Below are positions 8,701-16,948 of a DNA stretch of 64,000 nucleotides, in pieces (within the stretch, counting starts at the first letter, position 1; every line of letters begins with the position of its first letter). The stretch covers positions 3,224,001 through 3,288,000 of the forward strand of contig NZ_CP168030.1 in the NCBI RefSeq assembly GCF_041529975.1, given 5' to 3'. The notes below the pieces were generated by a model, which was given only the letters and a program-made list of their open reading frames with translations, had not been told where the DNA came from and did not search any database. The stretch comes from Microbacterium maritypicum. GTDB lineage: Bacteria; Actinomycetota; Actinomycetes; Actinomycetales; Microbacteriaceae. The position numbers and the translations under genes were made by a program.

Positions 8701-9192
8701 GTGACAGAACAGAACGACGAGAAGGACCGGAACATCGTCATCTCGCACATCAGCGAAGCGGATGCCGGTGAAGTGCTCACCGTGCAGCGCGCGGCGTTCG
8801 TCTCGGAAGCCGCGATCTACGGGAGCGTGGACATGCCTCCCCTGACGCAGACCCTCACCGAGCTGGAGGCGGAGCTGCGCTCGGAGTCCGGCTTGGCGGC
8901 GCGCATCGACGGACGCCTCGTGGGCGCGATCCGATTCGTGGAGAAGGACGGGATGCTCCTCATCGGGAGGATCGCGATCGCCCCCGACATGCAGGGCGAG
9001 GGCGTCGGGCGGACTCTGCTCGATCACGCGGAGCGCGCGTCCAACGCGCAGGTCGCCGAGCTCTTCACCGGCAGCCTGAGCGAGGCGAACATCCGCCTCT
9101 ACGAGAGGTGCGGCTACGTCGAGCACGAGCGCGTGCCGGACGGCGACGGCACGGAGCAGGTGTTCCTGCGCAAGAACCTGCGAGGAGGATAA
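8701..9192 (+). CDS. GNAT family N-acetyltransferase
   Basis: 163-residue acetyltransferase. The acetyl-CoA loop is in IAIAPDMQGEGVGRTLLDHAE (Q/RxxGxG/A motif as QGEGVG near residue 100), followed by the C-terminal NIRLYERCGYVEHER typical of GNAT enzymes. GTG at 8701 follows AAGGAG at a good distance and starts a sensible N-terminus; an earlier ATG exists but has no ribosome-binding site. Substrate unknown. It lies between dps and a HesB-like gene in a set of small stress-type genes. Confidence 0.82.
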   Translation: MTEQNDEKDRNIVISHISEADAGEVLTVQRAAFVSEAAIYGSVDMPPLTQTLTELEAELRSESGLAARIDGRLVGAIRFVEKDGMLLIGRIAIAPDMQGEGVGRTLLDHAERASNAQVAELFTGSLSEANIRLYERCGYVEHERVPDGDGTEQVFLRKNLRGG

Positions 9193-9299
9193 GAGCCTCC
9201 TCCGAATCGGCACAAGGGGGTTGAGGTGATCGTCCGAGTTCGGCATCGTAGCCCGGACATGTTGCGACCGTGACATGCCCCGAACGGAAGGAGAGTCTC

Positions 9300-9599
9300 G
9301 TGCTCACCCTCACCGACAACGCCTCCGCCATCGTGACGACGCTCGTCAGTCGCCAGACCGACGCCCCGGATGCCGGACTGCGCATCCACTCGTCCGAACC
9401 TCAGAACGCGGAGGGCGGCGCGCGTCTCGCGGTGCTCGTCGCCGCAGATCCGGAGCCCCAGGACCAGGTCGTCGAAGTCTCCGGCACCCGGCTCTTCCTC
9501 GATGAGTCCGCCGTCGCCGCACTCGACGACAAGATCCTCGACGCGGGTGTGGACGACGAGGGCTCCGTGTCGTTCGCGGTGCTCCCTCAGGTCGCCTGA
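9300..9599 (+). CDS. HesB/IscA-like small protein
   Basis: 99-residue protein resembling the HesB-like (A-type Fe-S carrier) fold: LTDNASAIVTTLV, GLRIHSS and GTRLFLDESAVAALD line up with the core of the family. However, the three cysteines that bind the cluster in IscA are absent; the protein has no cysteine at all. It is therefore probably not an Fe-S carrier in the usual sense. GAAGGAGAG precedes the GTG start. Followed by a clear terminator. Confidence 0.72.
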   Translation: MLTLTDNASAIVTTLVSRQTDAPDAGLRIHSSEPQNAEGGARLAVLVAADPEPQDQVVEVSGTRLFLDESAVAALDDKILDAGVDDEGSVSFAVLPQVA

Positions 9600-9610
9600 C
9601 CGAAGGATTC

Positions 9611-9643
9611 CGGATGCCGCGGCCGATTCGGTCGCGGCATCCG
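9611..9643. terminator. stem-loop terminator
   Basis: Perfect 11-base inverted repeat, arms 9611-9621 and 9633-9643, core CGGATGCCGCG, just after the HesB-like gene. It has no U-run. The same core recurs at 32827 and 34010. Confidence 0.65.
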
Positions 9644-9733
9644 TCGTGTCACGGCACCGTCCGTCCTCACGATTCCATCTCGACGACACGCACTTGCACG
9701 AAAGGTTCGCAACTGGACGCTACGCTCCGAACC

Positions 9734-10390
9734 ATGCCACGTGTTCTCGCACCTGTCCTCGTCCTCACGGCCTCTGCGCTGCTGCTCCTCGGATGCAGCT
9801 CCCCGACGGCGGCCCCGTCCGCGTCACCCGCAGCCACGCCGTCCACGTCCGCGTCTGCGGAGCCCGAGGTCGAACCCCAGCTCGTCGTCACGCTCGACGG
9901 CCTCTCCTTCACGGACGACGGAGGCACCGCGACTGCGGAGTATGCGGATTCGGATGCGCTTCTCGCCCTGCTCGAGGATGCGACGGGTGAACTGCCGGAG
10001 CCCGAACCGGTCGAGGGGATGGAGGGCTACGACGTCGAGATGCAGGCCTATGTCTGGGACGGTCTGCGGGTGCTCACCGACACCTCCGGCGCAAGCCCTG
10101 CGTCGATCGCGGTCACCGCGGCGGAGGTCGACGGGATCCCCGTGATGACGGAGGAAGGGCTCCAGGTGGGGTCGAGCAGGGCAGACCTCCTCGACGCAGG
10201 CGCCTGGGCACTGGTCGATGAAGAAGACACAGCGACCGCCACCGAACTAGGCCTGGGCCGACAGGAGGTGCCGGACACGCAATCGCTGACGCACCCCGGA
10301 TCCGTCGGTATCCTCTACGTGCTCTTCCTGTTGGAGACGGACGCCGTCACACAGATCCAATCTCCCGCGAACGACTTCAGCGACGTCTGA
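9734..10390 (+). CDS. putative secreted lipoprotein
   Basis: 218 residues. The N-terminus has a hydrophobic stretch LAPVLVLTASALLLL followed by the lipobox LLGCSS with cysteine near residue 21, then a Ser/Ala/Pro-rich linker. The mature part (LVVTLDGLSFTDDGGTATAEY and on) resembles small actinobacterial extracytoplasmic proteins of unknown function. TACGCT stands seven bases before the ATG, so the transcript is probably leaderless. No enzymatic motif is seen. Confidence 0.75.
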   Translation: MPRVLAPVLVLTASALLLLGCSSPTAAPSASPAATPSTSASAEPEVEPQLVVTLDGLSFTDDGGTATAEYADSDALLALLEDATGELPEPEPVEGMEGYDVEMQAYVWDGLRVLTDTSGASPASIAVTAAEVDGIPVMTEEGLQVGSSRADLLDAGAWALVDEEDTATATELGLGRQEVPDTQSLTHPGSVGILYVLFLLETDAVTQIQSPANDFSDV

Positions 10391-10455
10391 CCGGCGGCTT
10401 CCACCGCGTAACCTGGAGTGGCTCGCAATCCCGTGCGAACAGTCGAAGGGCCACC

Positions 10456-10800
10456 GTGAAGATCTCTCTGCTCCGCCGTTTCGTCGTCCTCGCGGAAGAG
10501 CTCCACTTTCCGCGCGCGGCCGAGAAGCTCGGCATCCCACTGGCCTCGCTGTACACCTCGATCGACAAGCTCGAGGCCGAGGTCGGCCATCCCATCATCC
10601 ACCGCGAAGGGCAGACCCGGCTGACGCACGTCGGTGAGCTCTTGCTGGTCGAGGCGAAGGCGGAGGTCGCGGCCGCTCCCGCGCCGGTGAAGAACGCCCC
10701 CGCACCCGCCGGCGGCAAGGCGAAGGCCTCGAAGGGCAAGGGCCGAACGCCCGCCGTGAAGGGTCAGCCGAAGCCTTACAAGAAGCGGCAGGGCCGCTAG
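10456..10800 (+). CDS. LysR-type HTH domain with Lys/Ala/Pro-rich tail, no effector domain
   Basis: 114 residues. Residues 1-62 match a LysR N-terminal winged helix (LLRRFVVLAEELHFPRAAEKLGI, then LYTSIDKLEAEVG). The C-terminal 45 residues are low-complexity and basic (PVKNAPAPAGGKAKASKGKG, ending KKRQGR), in place of the roughly 200-residue co-inducer domain. The frame ends in a normal stop and no remnant of an effector domain follows, so this looks like a stable short form rather than a fresh truncation. It may bind DNA with little sequence choice, like tail-bearing nucleoid proteins; that is inference. Confidence 0.72.
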   Translation: MKISLLRRFVVLAEELHFPRAAEKLGIPLASLYTSIDKLEAEVGHPIIHREGQTRLTHVGELLLVEAKAEVAAAPAPVKNAPAPAGGKAKASKGKGRTPAVKGQPKPYKKRQGR

Positions 10801-10804
10801 GGGC

Positions 10805-11380
10805 TCAGTCCCAGTCGAGGTACTCCTCGATCACGACCGCGGTCTCGATCGGGTGCGTCATCGGGAAGTGATGGTCTCCCCCGTCGATGCTCTTCACGCT
10901 CGCACGCTCGGGTGCCGTCGACTGCAGCTGCTCACCGTTGGCGAACGGCGTGACGTTGTCTTTCGTCCCCTGAATGATCAGAACGGGCATCACCGGCGCG
11001 AGGGGGATGTCGAGTTCTTCGACGCCGAGCAGCGCCAGTCCGTTGACACTGTCCGCGTGCGCGACGGCGAAAGCACGTGCGACGGTGCCGCCGAATCCGT
11101 GTCCGCCGATCCAGGTGTCGCCGAGGCCGACGTGGTCGATCACGGCGAGCGCATCCTCGACGCGCTCGTCCAGCGACACCTCTTCGCCCTTGACCTCGGC
11201 GCGGTGACCGATCCGCAGCACGTGGAAGCCCGCCTCTTCGGCGAGGTAGTGCGCGACGACACCGAGGATGTCGGCCGGGAGGTCGCGCTCCTGGATCAGG
11301 ACGAGCTTGACGGGTCCGTCGCCCTCATCGACGAAGGGGATCGCGCGGCCGTCGGGCTCGAAGATCTGGGTGTCGGTCAT
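10805..11380 (-). CDS. alpha/beta hydrolase fold protein lacking the nucleophile serine
   Basis: 191 residues with the alpha/beta hydrolase core: the nucleophile elbow, a late acid in GTKDNVTP and a histidine in GGDHHFP. The elbow reads IGGHGFGG, so the position normally held by serine (GxSxG) is glycine 95 (codon GGA, complement of 11096-11098). The acid and histidine are kept. The protein is also shorter than most family members (about 250-280) and lacks a clear lid. It may be a non-catalytic homologue or use a different nucleophile. It converges on the LysR-like gene with a 4-base gap. Confidence 0.78.
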   Translation of the reverse strand: MTDTQIFEPDGRAIPFVDEGDGPVKLVLIQERDLPADILGVVAHYLAEEAGFHVLRIGHRAEVKGEEVSLDERVEDALAVIDHVGLGDTWIGGHGFGGTVARAFAVAHADSVNGLALLGVEELDIPLAPVMPVLIIQGTKDNVTPFANGEQLQSTAPERASVKSIDGGDHHFPMTHPIETAVVIEEYLDWD

Positions 11381-11537
11381 CGGCGTGAATCTCCTCGTGC
11401 CGTCGGTGTCAGGAACTCAGACGAAACCTCCACGGCGGACGCCTGCGACCGGACCGCGACCGGAGCCGCCGTCCACCAGCGTATCCCGACCCGGCGGCCA
11501 CCGAGACGAGGACTGCCGGAGCATCTTCGCCCGACGA

Positions 11538-12092
11538 CTACCATGCTCGCCCGCGAAGATCTATCGAGCCTGCGGGCCACGTGCGCGGATTCGGGCCGAG
11601 CGCGAGGGTCAGGATGGGAGGCCCTGAGGGCTGCGTGGTGGGCTGACCCGTGCGATCGATAGAGTGCTCGACCGCCGAGATTCGGCGCCATCCGCACGAT
11701 TCATAGAAGGAGACGACCTCCTCGCGGCAGCCGAGGTAGCCGAACTCGATCCCGCCGGCATCCGTCATCGACGCGGCCGCGTGTATCAGGAGCCGAGCAC
11801 CGACGCGCTGCCCACGTGCGCGTGGGGAGATCAGCACCCCGCCGACTCCCGCGACCATGACCTCCGCCGCGCCGACGCCGATCGTCCGTCGCGCCCAACC
11901 GACGTGACCCACGATCTCATCGCCGGCGCGCGCGATCAGGTGATGGTCATGGGGCGCGTAGCCGTAGGGCTGATCCGGATCCCAGGCCCCGAACTCTGCG
12001 GAGTACTCGGCGTCGAACAACTCTCGCAGTCGCGCCACGTCATTCGTGGTCAGGCGGCCGTGCGGGACGCTGTCGATGACGAGGGCCGTCAT
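11538..12092 (-). CDS. GNAT acetyltransferase resembling AAC(2')/NodA-type enzymes
   Basis: 184 residues. The first part ([16 protein letters not shown]) and [16 protein letters not shown] followed by [16 protein letters not shown] fit the GNAT group that holds aminoglycoside 2'-N-acetyltransferases and NodA. The CoA-binding segment is [12 protein letters not shown]. Its ATG overlaps the stop of the ABC-F gene (ATGA at 12089-12092), so it is translated with it. A role in drug modification is plausible from the neighbour but unproven; many GNATs in this group have other substrates. Confidence 0.75.
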   Translation of the reverse strand: MTALVIDSVPHGRLTTNDVARLRELFDAEYSAEFGAWDPDQPYGYAPHDHHLIARAGDEIVGHVGWARRTIGVGAAEVMVAGVGGVLISPRARGQRVGARLLIHAAASMTDAGGIEFGYLGCREEVVSFYESCGWRRISAVEHSIDRTGQPTTQPSGPPILTLALGPNPRTWPAGSIDLRGRAW

Positions 12093-13750
12093 GCTTCGGC
12101 GACCTGCCCGGCCTCCACCCGCCAGTGCCGGTCGGTGTGCACCGTGGCGAGCATCCGCCGGTCGTGCGTGACGAGCAGCAGGGTTCCCTCGTACGACTCG
12201 AGCGCCTGCTCCAGCTGCTCGATCGCGGGCAGGTCGAGGTGGTTGGTGGGCTCGTCGAGCACGAGCAGGTTGATGCCGCGGGCCTGCAGCAGGGCGAGCC
12301 CTGCCCGCGTGCGCTCCCCCGGCGACAGTTCATCGACCGCGCGCGTCACGTGATCGGCCTTGAGCCCGAACTTCGCCAGGAGCGTGCGCACCTCGCCCGA
12401 TGCCATCTCCGGGACGAGCTCTTCGAACGCGGCCGCGAGCGGTTGCGTTCCGACGAGCTGCGCACGGGCCTGGTCGATCTCGCCGATCTGCACGCTCGCG
12501 CCGAGGCTCGCCGTTCCCTCATCGGGAAGCTGCCGCCCCAGCAGCCCGCGGAGCAGCGTCGACTTTCCGGCACCGTTGGGACCGGTGATGCCGATGCGCT
12601 CCCCCGCGTTCACCTGCAGTGACACGGGTCCGAGTTGGAAGGATCCCTGCCGGAACACCGCCGAGCTCAGGGTCGACACGACGGAGCTGGAACGCGGGGC
12701 CGAGCCGATCGTGAACTCCAGCTGCCACTCCTTGCGCGGCTCCTCGACCTCTTCGAGCCGGGCGATCCTGCTCTCCATCTGACGCACCTTCTGCGCCTGC
12801 TTCTCGCTGGACTCGGCTGACGCCTTGCGTTTGATCTTGTCGTTGTCCGGCGCCTTCTTCATGGCGTTGCGCACACCCTGGCTCGACCACTCCCGCTGCG
12901 TGCGTGCGCGGGCGACGAGGTCGGCCTTCTTGTCGGCGAACTCGTCGTACTTCTCCCGCTGGTGACGGCGCACCGTCGCCCGCTCCTCCAGGTACGAGTC
13001 GTAGCCACCGCCGAACACCCGGTTGCTGTTCTGCGCGAGGTCGAGTTCCAAGACCCTGGTCACGCAGCGGGCGAGGAACTCGCGGTCGTGACTGACCAGC
13101 ACGACACCGCCCCGAAGACCGCGGACGAAGGCTTCCAGGCGCTCGATCCCGTCGAGGTCGAGGTCATTGGTCGGCTCGTCCAGCAGCGCGATGTCGAAGC
13201 GAGAGAGCAGCAGCGCGGCGAGGCCCACACGGGCGGCCTGCCCACCCGACAGCGAGGTCATCATGGTGTCGGCGGGCTCATCACCCAGGTCGAGTCCGAG
13301 GTCGGCGAGCACGGCGGGGAGGCGTTCGTCGAGGTCGGCGGCACCGCTGGCCAGCCACCGATCCAACGCCGTGGAGTAGGTGTCGGCGGGGTCTGTGCCC
13401 GGAGCCGCGAGCGAGGGATCACCGAGGGCCGCGGCTGCGGCATCCATGTCCCTGGTCGCCGCCGCGCATCCGGTGCGGCGGGCGATGTAGTCGACGACGC
13501 TCTCTCCGACGAGGCGCTCGTGCTCCTGCGGAAGCCAGCCGACGAACGCATCCGCGGGAGCGAGCCTGATGGTGCCGGCCTGCGGCTGATCGACGCCGGC
13601 GAGCAGCTTCAGGAGGGTCGACTTTCCTGCCCCGTTGGCTCCGACGAGGCCGACGACGTCGCCGGCCGTGACGGTCAGGTCGAGCGAGTCGAACAGGGTG
13701 CGGTGGCCGTACCCGCCGGCCAGCCCTTGGGCCACGAGTGTTGCGGTCAT
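12089..13750 (-). CDS. ABC-F family ATPase
   Basis: 553-residue soluble protein with two ABC ATPase domains and no membrane part. Domain 1 has Walker A GANGAGKS and signature [10 protein letters not shown]; domain 2 has Walker A GPNGAGKS and signature [11 protein letters not shown], with Walker [15 protein letters not shown] charged linker rich in Lys/Glu joins them (around residues 240-330). ABC-F proteins act on the ribosome, some giving resistance to ribosome-targeting drugs. Start and stop overlap both neighbours by 4 bases, making a tight three-gene operon. Confidence 0.9.
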   Translation of the reverse strand: MTATLVAQGLAGGYGHRTLFDSLDLTVTAGDVVGLVGANGAGKSTLLKLLAGVDQPQAGTIRLAPADAFVGWLPQEHERLVGESVVDYIARRTGCAAATRDMDAAAAALGDPSLAAPGTDPADTYSTALDRWLASGAADLDERLPAVLADLGLDLGDEPADTMMTSLSGGQAARVGLAALLLSRFDIALLDEPTNDLDLDGIERLEAFVRGLRGGVVLVSHDREFLARCVTRVLELDLAQNSNRVFGGGYDSYLEERATVRRHQREKYDEFADKKADLVARARTQREWSSQGVRNAMKKAPDNDKIKRKASAESSEKQAQKVRQMESRIARLEEVEEPRKEWQLEFTIGSAPRSSSVVSTLSSAVFRQGSFQLGPVSLQVNAGERIGITGPNGAGKSTLLRGLLGRQLPDEGTASLGASVQIGEIDQARAQLVGTQPLAAAFEELVPEMASGEVRTLLAKFGLKADHVTRAVDELSPGERTRAGLALLQARGINLLVLDEPTNHLDLPAIEQLEQALESYEGTLLLVTHDRRMLATVHTDRHWRVEAGQVAEA

Positions 13751-14286
13751 CCGTCAATCCTGTCACCCGCGGGGTGGTGCGCGGACCGGGTCGAGGAGAA
13801 GCAGCCTGCGTCCGTTGCCTCCTTCTTCCGCCACGGCAGGAGCGCTGCGAGCAGCAGCGCCGGACCTCCGACGAGCGTCCACGGCCCTGGGCCGGCGGGC
13901 GAGAGGACGATCTCGGGGTGCACGCGCAGCACGTTGAACGCCATCAGACAGCAGAGAGCACCCACCACGGCGATGATCACTCGCCCGACGCGCCCGCCTC
14001 CGCGCCGCGAGAAGAGCCAGGCGACGACCGCGACCGCCCACAGCACGAGGCTGACTCCGACGCCGAAGATCAAGAACATCGGCCAGGACGCGTCCGCGTC
14101 CGCCGCGAAGCCGACGGCGTTGGTCGCCGTATGCGCCACGCCCAGGCCGGCCAAGGCGAGAGCGCCGATACCGCCCGATATGCGGCGGGAACGGAGGAAC
14201 CCGACTGCCCGGGTCTCGGCGGTGCTGCTCGTGCTTGTGCTTTTGCTTGTGCTTTTGCTTGTGCTTGTGCTTGTCGATGAGAGCAT
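13747..14286 (-). CDS. membrane protein with Ser/Thr/Lys repeat N-terminus
   Basis: 179 residues if the ATG at 14286 is used (an upstream in-frame start would add 12). Residues 5-20 are a run of Ser-Thr and Ser-Lys pairs coded by a six-base tandem repeat. Four hydrophobic stretches follow: [44 protein letters not shown] and [16 protein letters not shown]. Function not recognised. Its stop overlaps the ABC-F start by 4 bases, so it leads the operon. Divergent from the PadR gene. Confidence 0.68.
   Translation of the reverse strand: MLSSTSTSTSKSTSKSTSTSSTAETRAVGFLRSRRISGGIGALALAGLGVAHTATNAVGFAADADASWPMFLIFGVGVSLVLWAVAVVAWLFSRRGGGRVGRVIIAVVGALCCLMAFNVLRVHPEIVLSPAGPGPWTLVGGPALLLAALLPWRKKEATDAGCFSSTRSAHHPAGDRIDG
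14231..14272. repeat. seven tandem 6-base repeats
   Basis: Seven head-to-tail copies of GTGCTT or TTGCTT, five and two respectively. Read on the minus strand they are ACAAGC/AAAAGC-type units coding Thr-Ser or Lys-Ser, four codons after the ATG at 14286. The unit is six bases, so gain or loss of copies keeps the frame. Confidence 0.9.
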
Positions 14287-14377
14287 GCCCCCACGCTGGC
14301 GCGTCCCGCATGAGTCGACCATCGCTCGGAGGTATCAGTGCCCTCCTCCGCGCGGGTGAGATCAGAAGCGGCACTAT

Positions 14378-14406
14378 TTGCAGATCTGACTAGTCCGACG
14401 TACGCT
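14378..14406 (+). promoter_or_regulatory. promoter of the PadR operon
   Basis: TTGCAG at 14378-14383, a 17-base spacer and TACGCT at 14401-14406, six bases before the PadR ATG at 14413. This is the best-formed promoter in the window and implies a leaderless mRNA. Confidence 0.7.
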
Positions 14407-14413
14407 CTAGTCA
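14387..14413. promoter_or_regulatory. inverted repeat TGACTAG-N13-CTAGTCA, candidate PadR operator
   Basis: Perfect 7-base inverted repeat, arms 14387-14393 and 14407-14413, centres 20 bases apart. It spans the spacer, the -10 and the first base of the PadR start codon. Binding here would block RNA polymerase, as expected for an autorepressor. Confidence 0.6.
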
Positions 14414-14769
14414 TGACTCCGGAAGAGTGGCCGAGCGAGTGGATGAGAAGCGTGCTGGGCGTGTGCGTGCTGCGGACCCTCCTCGATGGCCCGAACTACG
14501 GGTACGCGATCACCCAGAACCTGACCGCAGCCGGACTGGGCACCGTCAAGGGCGGCACTCTCTACCCCCTCCTCGGGCGCTTCGAGGAGTCCGGGTTCGT
14601 CGAAGTCGAATGGCGTCCCGGCGACGGCGGCCCCGGCCGGAAGTACTTCTCGCTGACAGATCAGGGCCGCGCACATGCCCGGTCGATGGCCGAGCTCTGG
14701 GCCGACTTCACGAAGACCACCCGCGAGCTCACCGACGGAGCGCTCGAGAAGCGCCGGGAACTGACATGA
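14413..14769 (+). CDS. PadR family transcriptional regulator
   Basis: 118-residue winged-helix regulator. LDGPNYGYAITQNL and the GTLYPLLGRFEESGFVE wing segment are the PadR signature, and the C-terminal helix (residues 85-118) would form the dimer. It overlaps the downstream membrane-protein gene by 4 bases (ATGA at 14766-14769). PadR/HAAS-protein pairs are a known actinobacterial and firmicute arrangement, where the regulator controls its own operon. An inverted repeat across its promoter supports autoregulation. Confidence 0.88.
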   Translation: MTPEEWPSEWMRSVLGVCVLRTLLDGPNYGYAITQNLTAAGLGTVKGGTLYPLLGRFEESGFVEVEWRPGDGGPGRKYFSLTDQGRAHARSMAELWADFTKTTRELTDGALEKRRELT

Positions 14770-15572
14770 CCACCGGGAACCGAAAGGCAGCACCGATGAA
14801 CCTGAGCGACAGGACGGGCTTCGGCTCCGTCGACACCTACACGCGACTGGCGCCGAGTGTCGAGCGGGACTGGATCGAGCAGTTCGTGCTCGAGCAGCGT
14901 CTCCTCGGCGTTCCGGGATCGCGGATCGGGGACTCCCTCGTGGTCGTGGAGAGTCATGTGTCCGAGTCGGGCGAGAGCGCCCTAGCCGCATTCGGCGAAC
15001 CCCGTGCGTACGCCGCCGAGGACGCCCCGGAGCAGCCTCAGCAGTCACCTCAACGAATCGATCGCGAATGGGGCATCGCTCTCGTTCTGGGCCTCTTCGG
15101 CATGCTGCTCACCACCTTCAGCGCGCAGGCGGCATTCGCGGGCGAATCCGCTCTTGCCGTGACCGTCGGGCACCTCGTCCTGCTCGCGATCGCCTCGGGG
15201 GCGCTCGCGCTGCTCCTCTTCGCGTCGCACGTGCCTCTGCGGATGATCGCCCAGCATCCGGTACGGAGCTGGATCGGCTGGATGGCGCTGCTCATCGTGA
15301 TGGTCGGCGCACTTCTCCTGCTGCCTCAGCAGATCGGAGAGGTGAGCGTCTGGATCGCCTCGGCCATCGGCGTGGTCCTCCTCGCCGCCGGTTTCCTCCT
15401 GCAGATGCGCGCCTACCTCGGCGGTCGGGTGCAGGACGATCCCATCGTCGGGCCGGGCGAGCAGCCGGAGAGCGCCAGCGCAGGCCTGGTGACCGTCTTC
15501 GTCTTCCCGCTCGCGACCGTGGTCATGATCGGCTTCTCCTGGCTGCTCCAGCAGATTCCCGGGATGTTCTGA
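14766..15572 (+). CDS. HAAS-domain membrane protein, partner of PadR
   Basis: 268 residues from the coupled ATG; an alternative start at 14796 would remove ten. Residues about 25-85 resemble the HAAS signalling domain (WIEQFVLEQRLLGVPGSRIG, then SGESALAAFGEPRAYA). Five to six hydrophobic helices follow from residue 100, including LVLGLFGMLLTTF, LVLLAIASGALALLLF and GWMALLIVMVGALLLL. Such proteins are linked to PadR control and probably pass on a membrane signal. Substrate or signal unknown. Confidence 0.75.
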   Translation: MTTGNRKAAPMNLSDRTGFGSVDTYTRLAPSVERDWIEQFVLEQRLLGVPGSRIGDSLVVVESHVSESGESALAAFGEPRAYAAEDAPEQPQQSPQRIDREWGIALVLGLFGMLLTTFSAQAAFAGESALAVTVGHLVLLAIASGALALLLFASHVPLRMIAQHPVRSWIGWMALLIVMVGALLLLPQQIGEVSVWIASAIGVVLLAAGFLLQMRAYLGGRVQDDPIVGPGEQPESASAGLVTVFVFPLATVVMIGFSWLLQQIPGMF

Positions 15573-15679
15573 CGAGCTCCCGGCCGCACGCGGAGGGCCT
15601 CGGACTGGGTATTCTGCCCGTGCGGGGCCCTTCCTCGGCTCCGACAGCAGCTGCCTTGATCAGAACTCTGGAGACGAGC

Positions 15680-16072
15680 GTGACGGAGACGTACCCGATC
15701 CAAGCCGACCTCGCATCGACACTCGGCGCAGAGCGCGCAGAGCGACTGCTGACGAAGCTCGACGACTACTCGAATCAGCCGAACGCGGTGAAAGGTGCGG
15801 CGAAGAGGCCGAGCGCCCCCGAGATCGAAGCGGCCGCGCATGCGGCGTTCGCGGCAGCGACCCCGGAGGAAGCCGACTTCGAGCTCGACTCGATCGGCAT
15901 CTGGGGACTTCTGACGCTCGCCGCCCGAGCCGACGTGACGATCCTCGACCGTCTTCCCGCATCGCGGGCGGATAACCCGAAGGTGGCCTCGATCCGGCGT
16001 GCGGCCACGAAGTATCGGAAGGGTCTGACAGACGCCGAGGCCCCACAGCCTGTCGCCGACTCCGCGGAATAG
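15680..16072 (+). CDS. conserved hypothetical protein
   Basis: 130-residue soluble, largely helical protein with no recognised motif. It begins MTETYPIQADLASTLG at a GTG preceded by a GGAGA-type ribosome-binding site. It contains DFELDSIGIWGLLTLAARAD and a basic end (RRAATKYRKGLTDA). It originally faced the 3' end of ychF tail to tail: the leftover ychF stop codon is only 40 bases downstream. Confidence 0.6.
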   Translation: MTETYPIQADLASTLGAERAERLLTKLDDYSNQPNAVKGAAKRPSAPEIEAAAHAAFAAATPEEADFELDSIGIWGLLTLAARADVTILDRLPASRADNPKVASIRRAATKYRKGLTDAEAPQPVADSAE

Positions 16073-16075
16073 ACG

Positions 16076-16100
16076 AGGTCCGAGACGATCCCCCGGACCT
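16076..16100. terminator. possible weak terminator
   Basis: Seven-base inverted repeat AGGTCCG/CGGACCT with an 11-base loop, directly after the hypothetical gene ending at 16072. No U-run. Confidence 0.35.
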
Positions 16101-16111
16101 GCGATCCCCCC

Positions 16112-16145
16112 TCAGTTGTTGAAGCGGAACTCCACCACGTCGCCG
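16112..16145 (-). pseudogene. ychF: left-behind 3' end of ychF
   Basis: Read on the minus strand this encodes [10 protein letters not shown] and a TGA stop, the usual kind of YchF C-terminus (many end [10 protein letters not shown]). The intact ychF now ends [10 protein letters not shown] with TAA at 17807. Upstream of this fragment the frame has no further YchF similarity. It marks where the gene ended before the 1.7-kb insertion. Confidence 0.72.
16122..16145. repeat. distal copy of the 24-base direct repeat
   Basis: Matches 17817-17840 at 22 of 24 positions; the last 12 bases (ACCACGTCGCCG) are identical. Uses GAG and GTG codons like the rest of the genome. Confidence 0.85.
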
Positions 16146-16336
16146 CAGATACCAACCTCTGGATTACGCGGCCACCCTTGACCGATGCGGGCCTCAAGTC
16201 AGGCCGGCCACCACACCTTCAGCCTGTTCGGCCATCGCAATCATCCGCCGCCGCGACCAGCAAAGCACGGCCGAGCGCGGGAAACTTTTGGAGGGCCCAA
16301 ACGTGGCCGATCCCTCCGATGACGAGGTTGCGCTTC

Positions 16337-16867
16337 TCAGGCCTTCGGGTCGCGCAAGGCGGTCATTGCTTCTAGCAGCGTGTCGTGGATGTAGGCGAGC
16401 TCGGGCGAGACCTCTCCCCATTCGCCGCTTTGCTCCTCGACTGTCCAGTCCTTCTCGCCCGACGATTCTTCCCAGACCATCTCGCCGTGCTGCCAGATCC
16501 ACCAGATGTTCGCGCTCGAATCCTGGACCCGAGCGAAGCTGGTCCCGAAGAAGTCAGTCGGCTTCGTGATGAGCCGTGCGTCGCGGGCGAGGGCACGCTC
16601 GAGCACCGCATCGAGGTCATCGACGTAGACCTGGAGAAGGCTCGGGGTGAAAGGCCAGTCCGGCTTGCGCTCGGCGAACATGATGGTCGTCGTGCCGACG
16701 CGCACCTCGGCCTGCAGCAGCAGGCCGTCGTCATCGACGGTGCGCGCCTCCGCGCGTTCCTCGCCATCAAAGACTTCGACGACAAATTGAGCGAGCTGAT
16801 CGGCGTCGCTCGTGATAATGAAGGGGTTGACCGTGGCATAGCCCTCGGGTGTGGCGGGTGCTGACAT
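16337..16867 (-). CDS. VOC (glyoxalase/bleomycin resistance) family protein
   Basis: 176 residues. The VOC fold is seen in VNPFIITSDADQLAQFVVEV, the ARTVDDDG / IMFAERKPDW region and SLLQVYVDDLDAVLERALARD with KPTDFFGTSFARVQDSSANIW read as the paired beta-alpha-beta units. This is the PhnB-like subgroup with an added 45-residue C-terminal tail. It sits in the ychF-end island 81 bases after an AraC gene on the same strand. Reaction unknown. Confidence 0.75.
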   Translation of the reverse strand: MSAPATPEGYATVNPFIITSDADQLAQFVVEVFDGEERAEARTVDDDGLLLQAEVRVGTTTIMFAERKPDWPFTPSLLQVYVDDLDAVLERALARDARLITKPTDFFGTSFARVQDSSANIWWIWQHGEMVWEESSGEKDWTVEEQSGEWGEVSPELAYIHDTLLEAMTALRDPKA

Positions 16868-16948
16868 CTTTTGCTCCTGTACTGGTGGTGGATGCGATGT
16901 CCACAGTCCATCACTGAGTGAAGGTCACGGTATTGAACATTTCCGCCA

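Noticed and set aside
16194..16300. Minus-strand frame ending RRRMIAMAEQAEGVVAGLT in the island
   Set aside because: Could be a gene fragment but no family was recognised and the frame upstream overlaps the VOC gene; too little to report.
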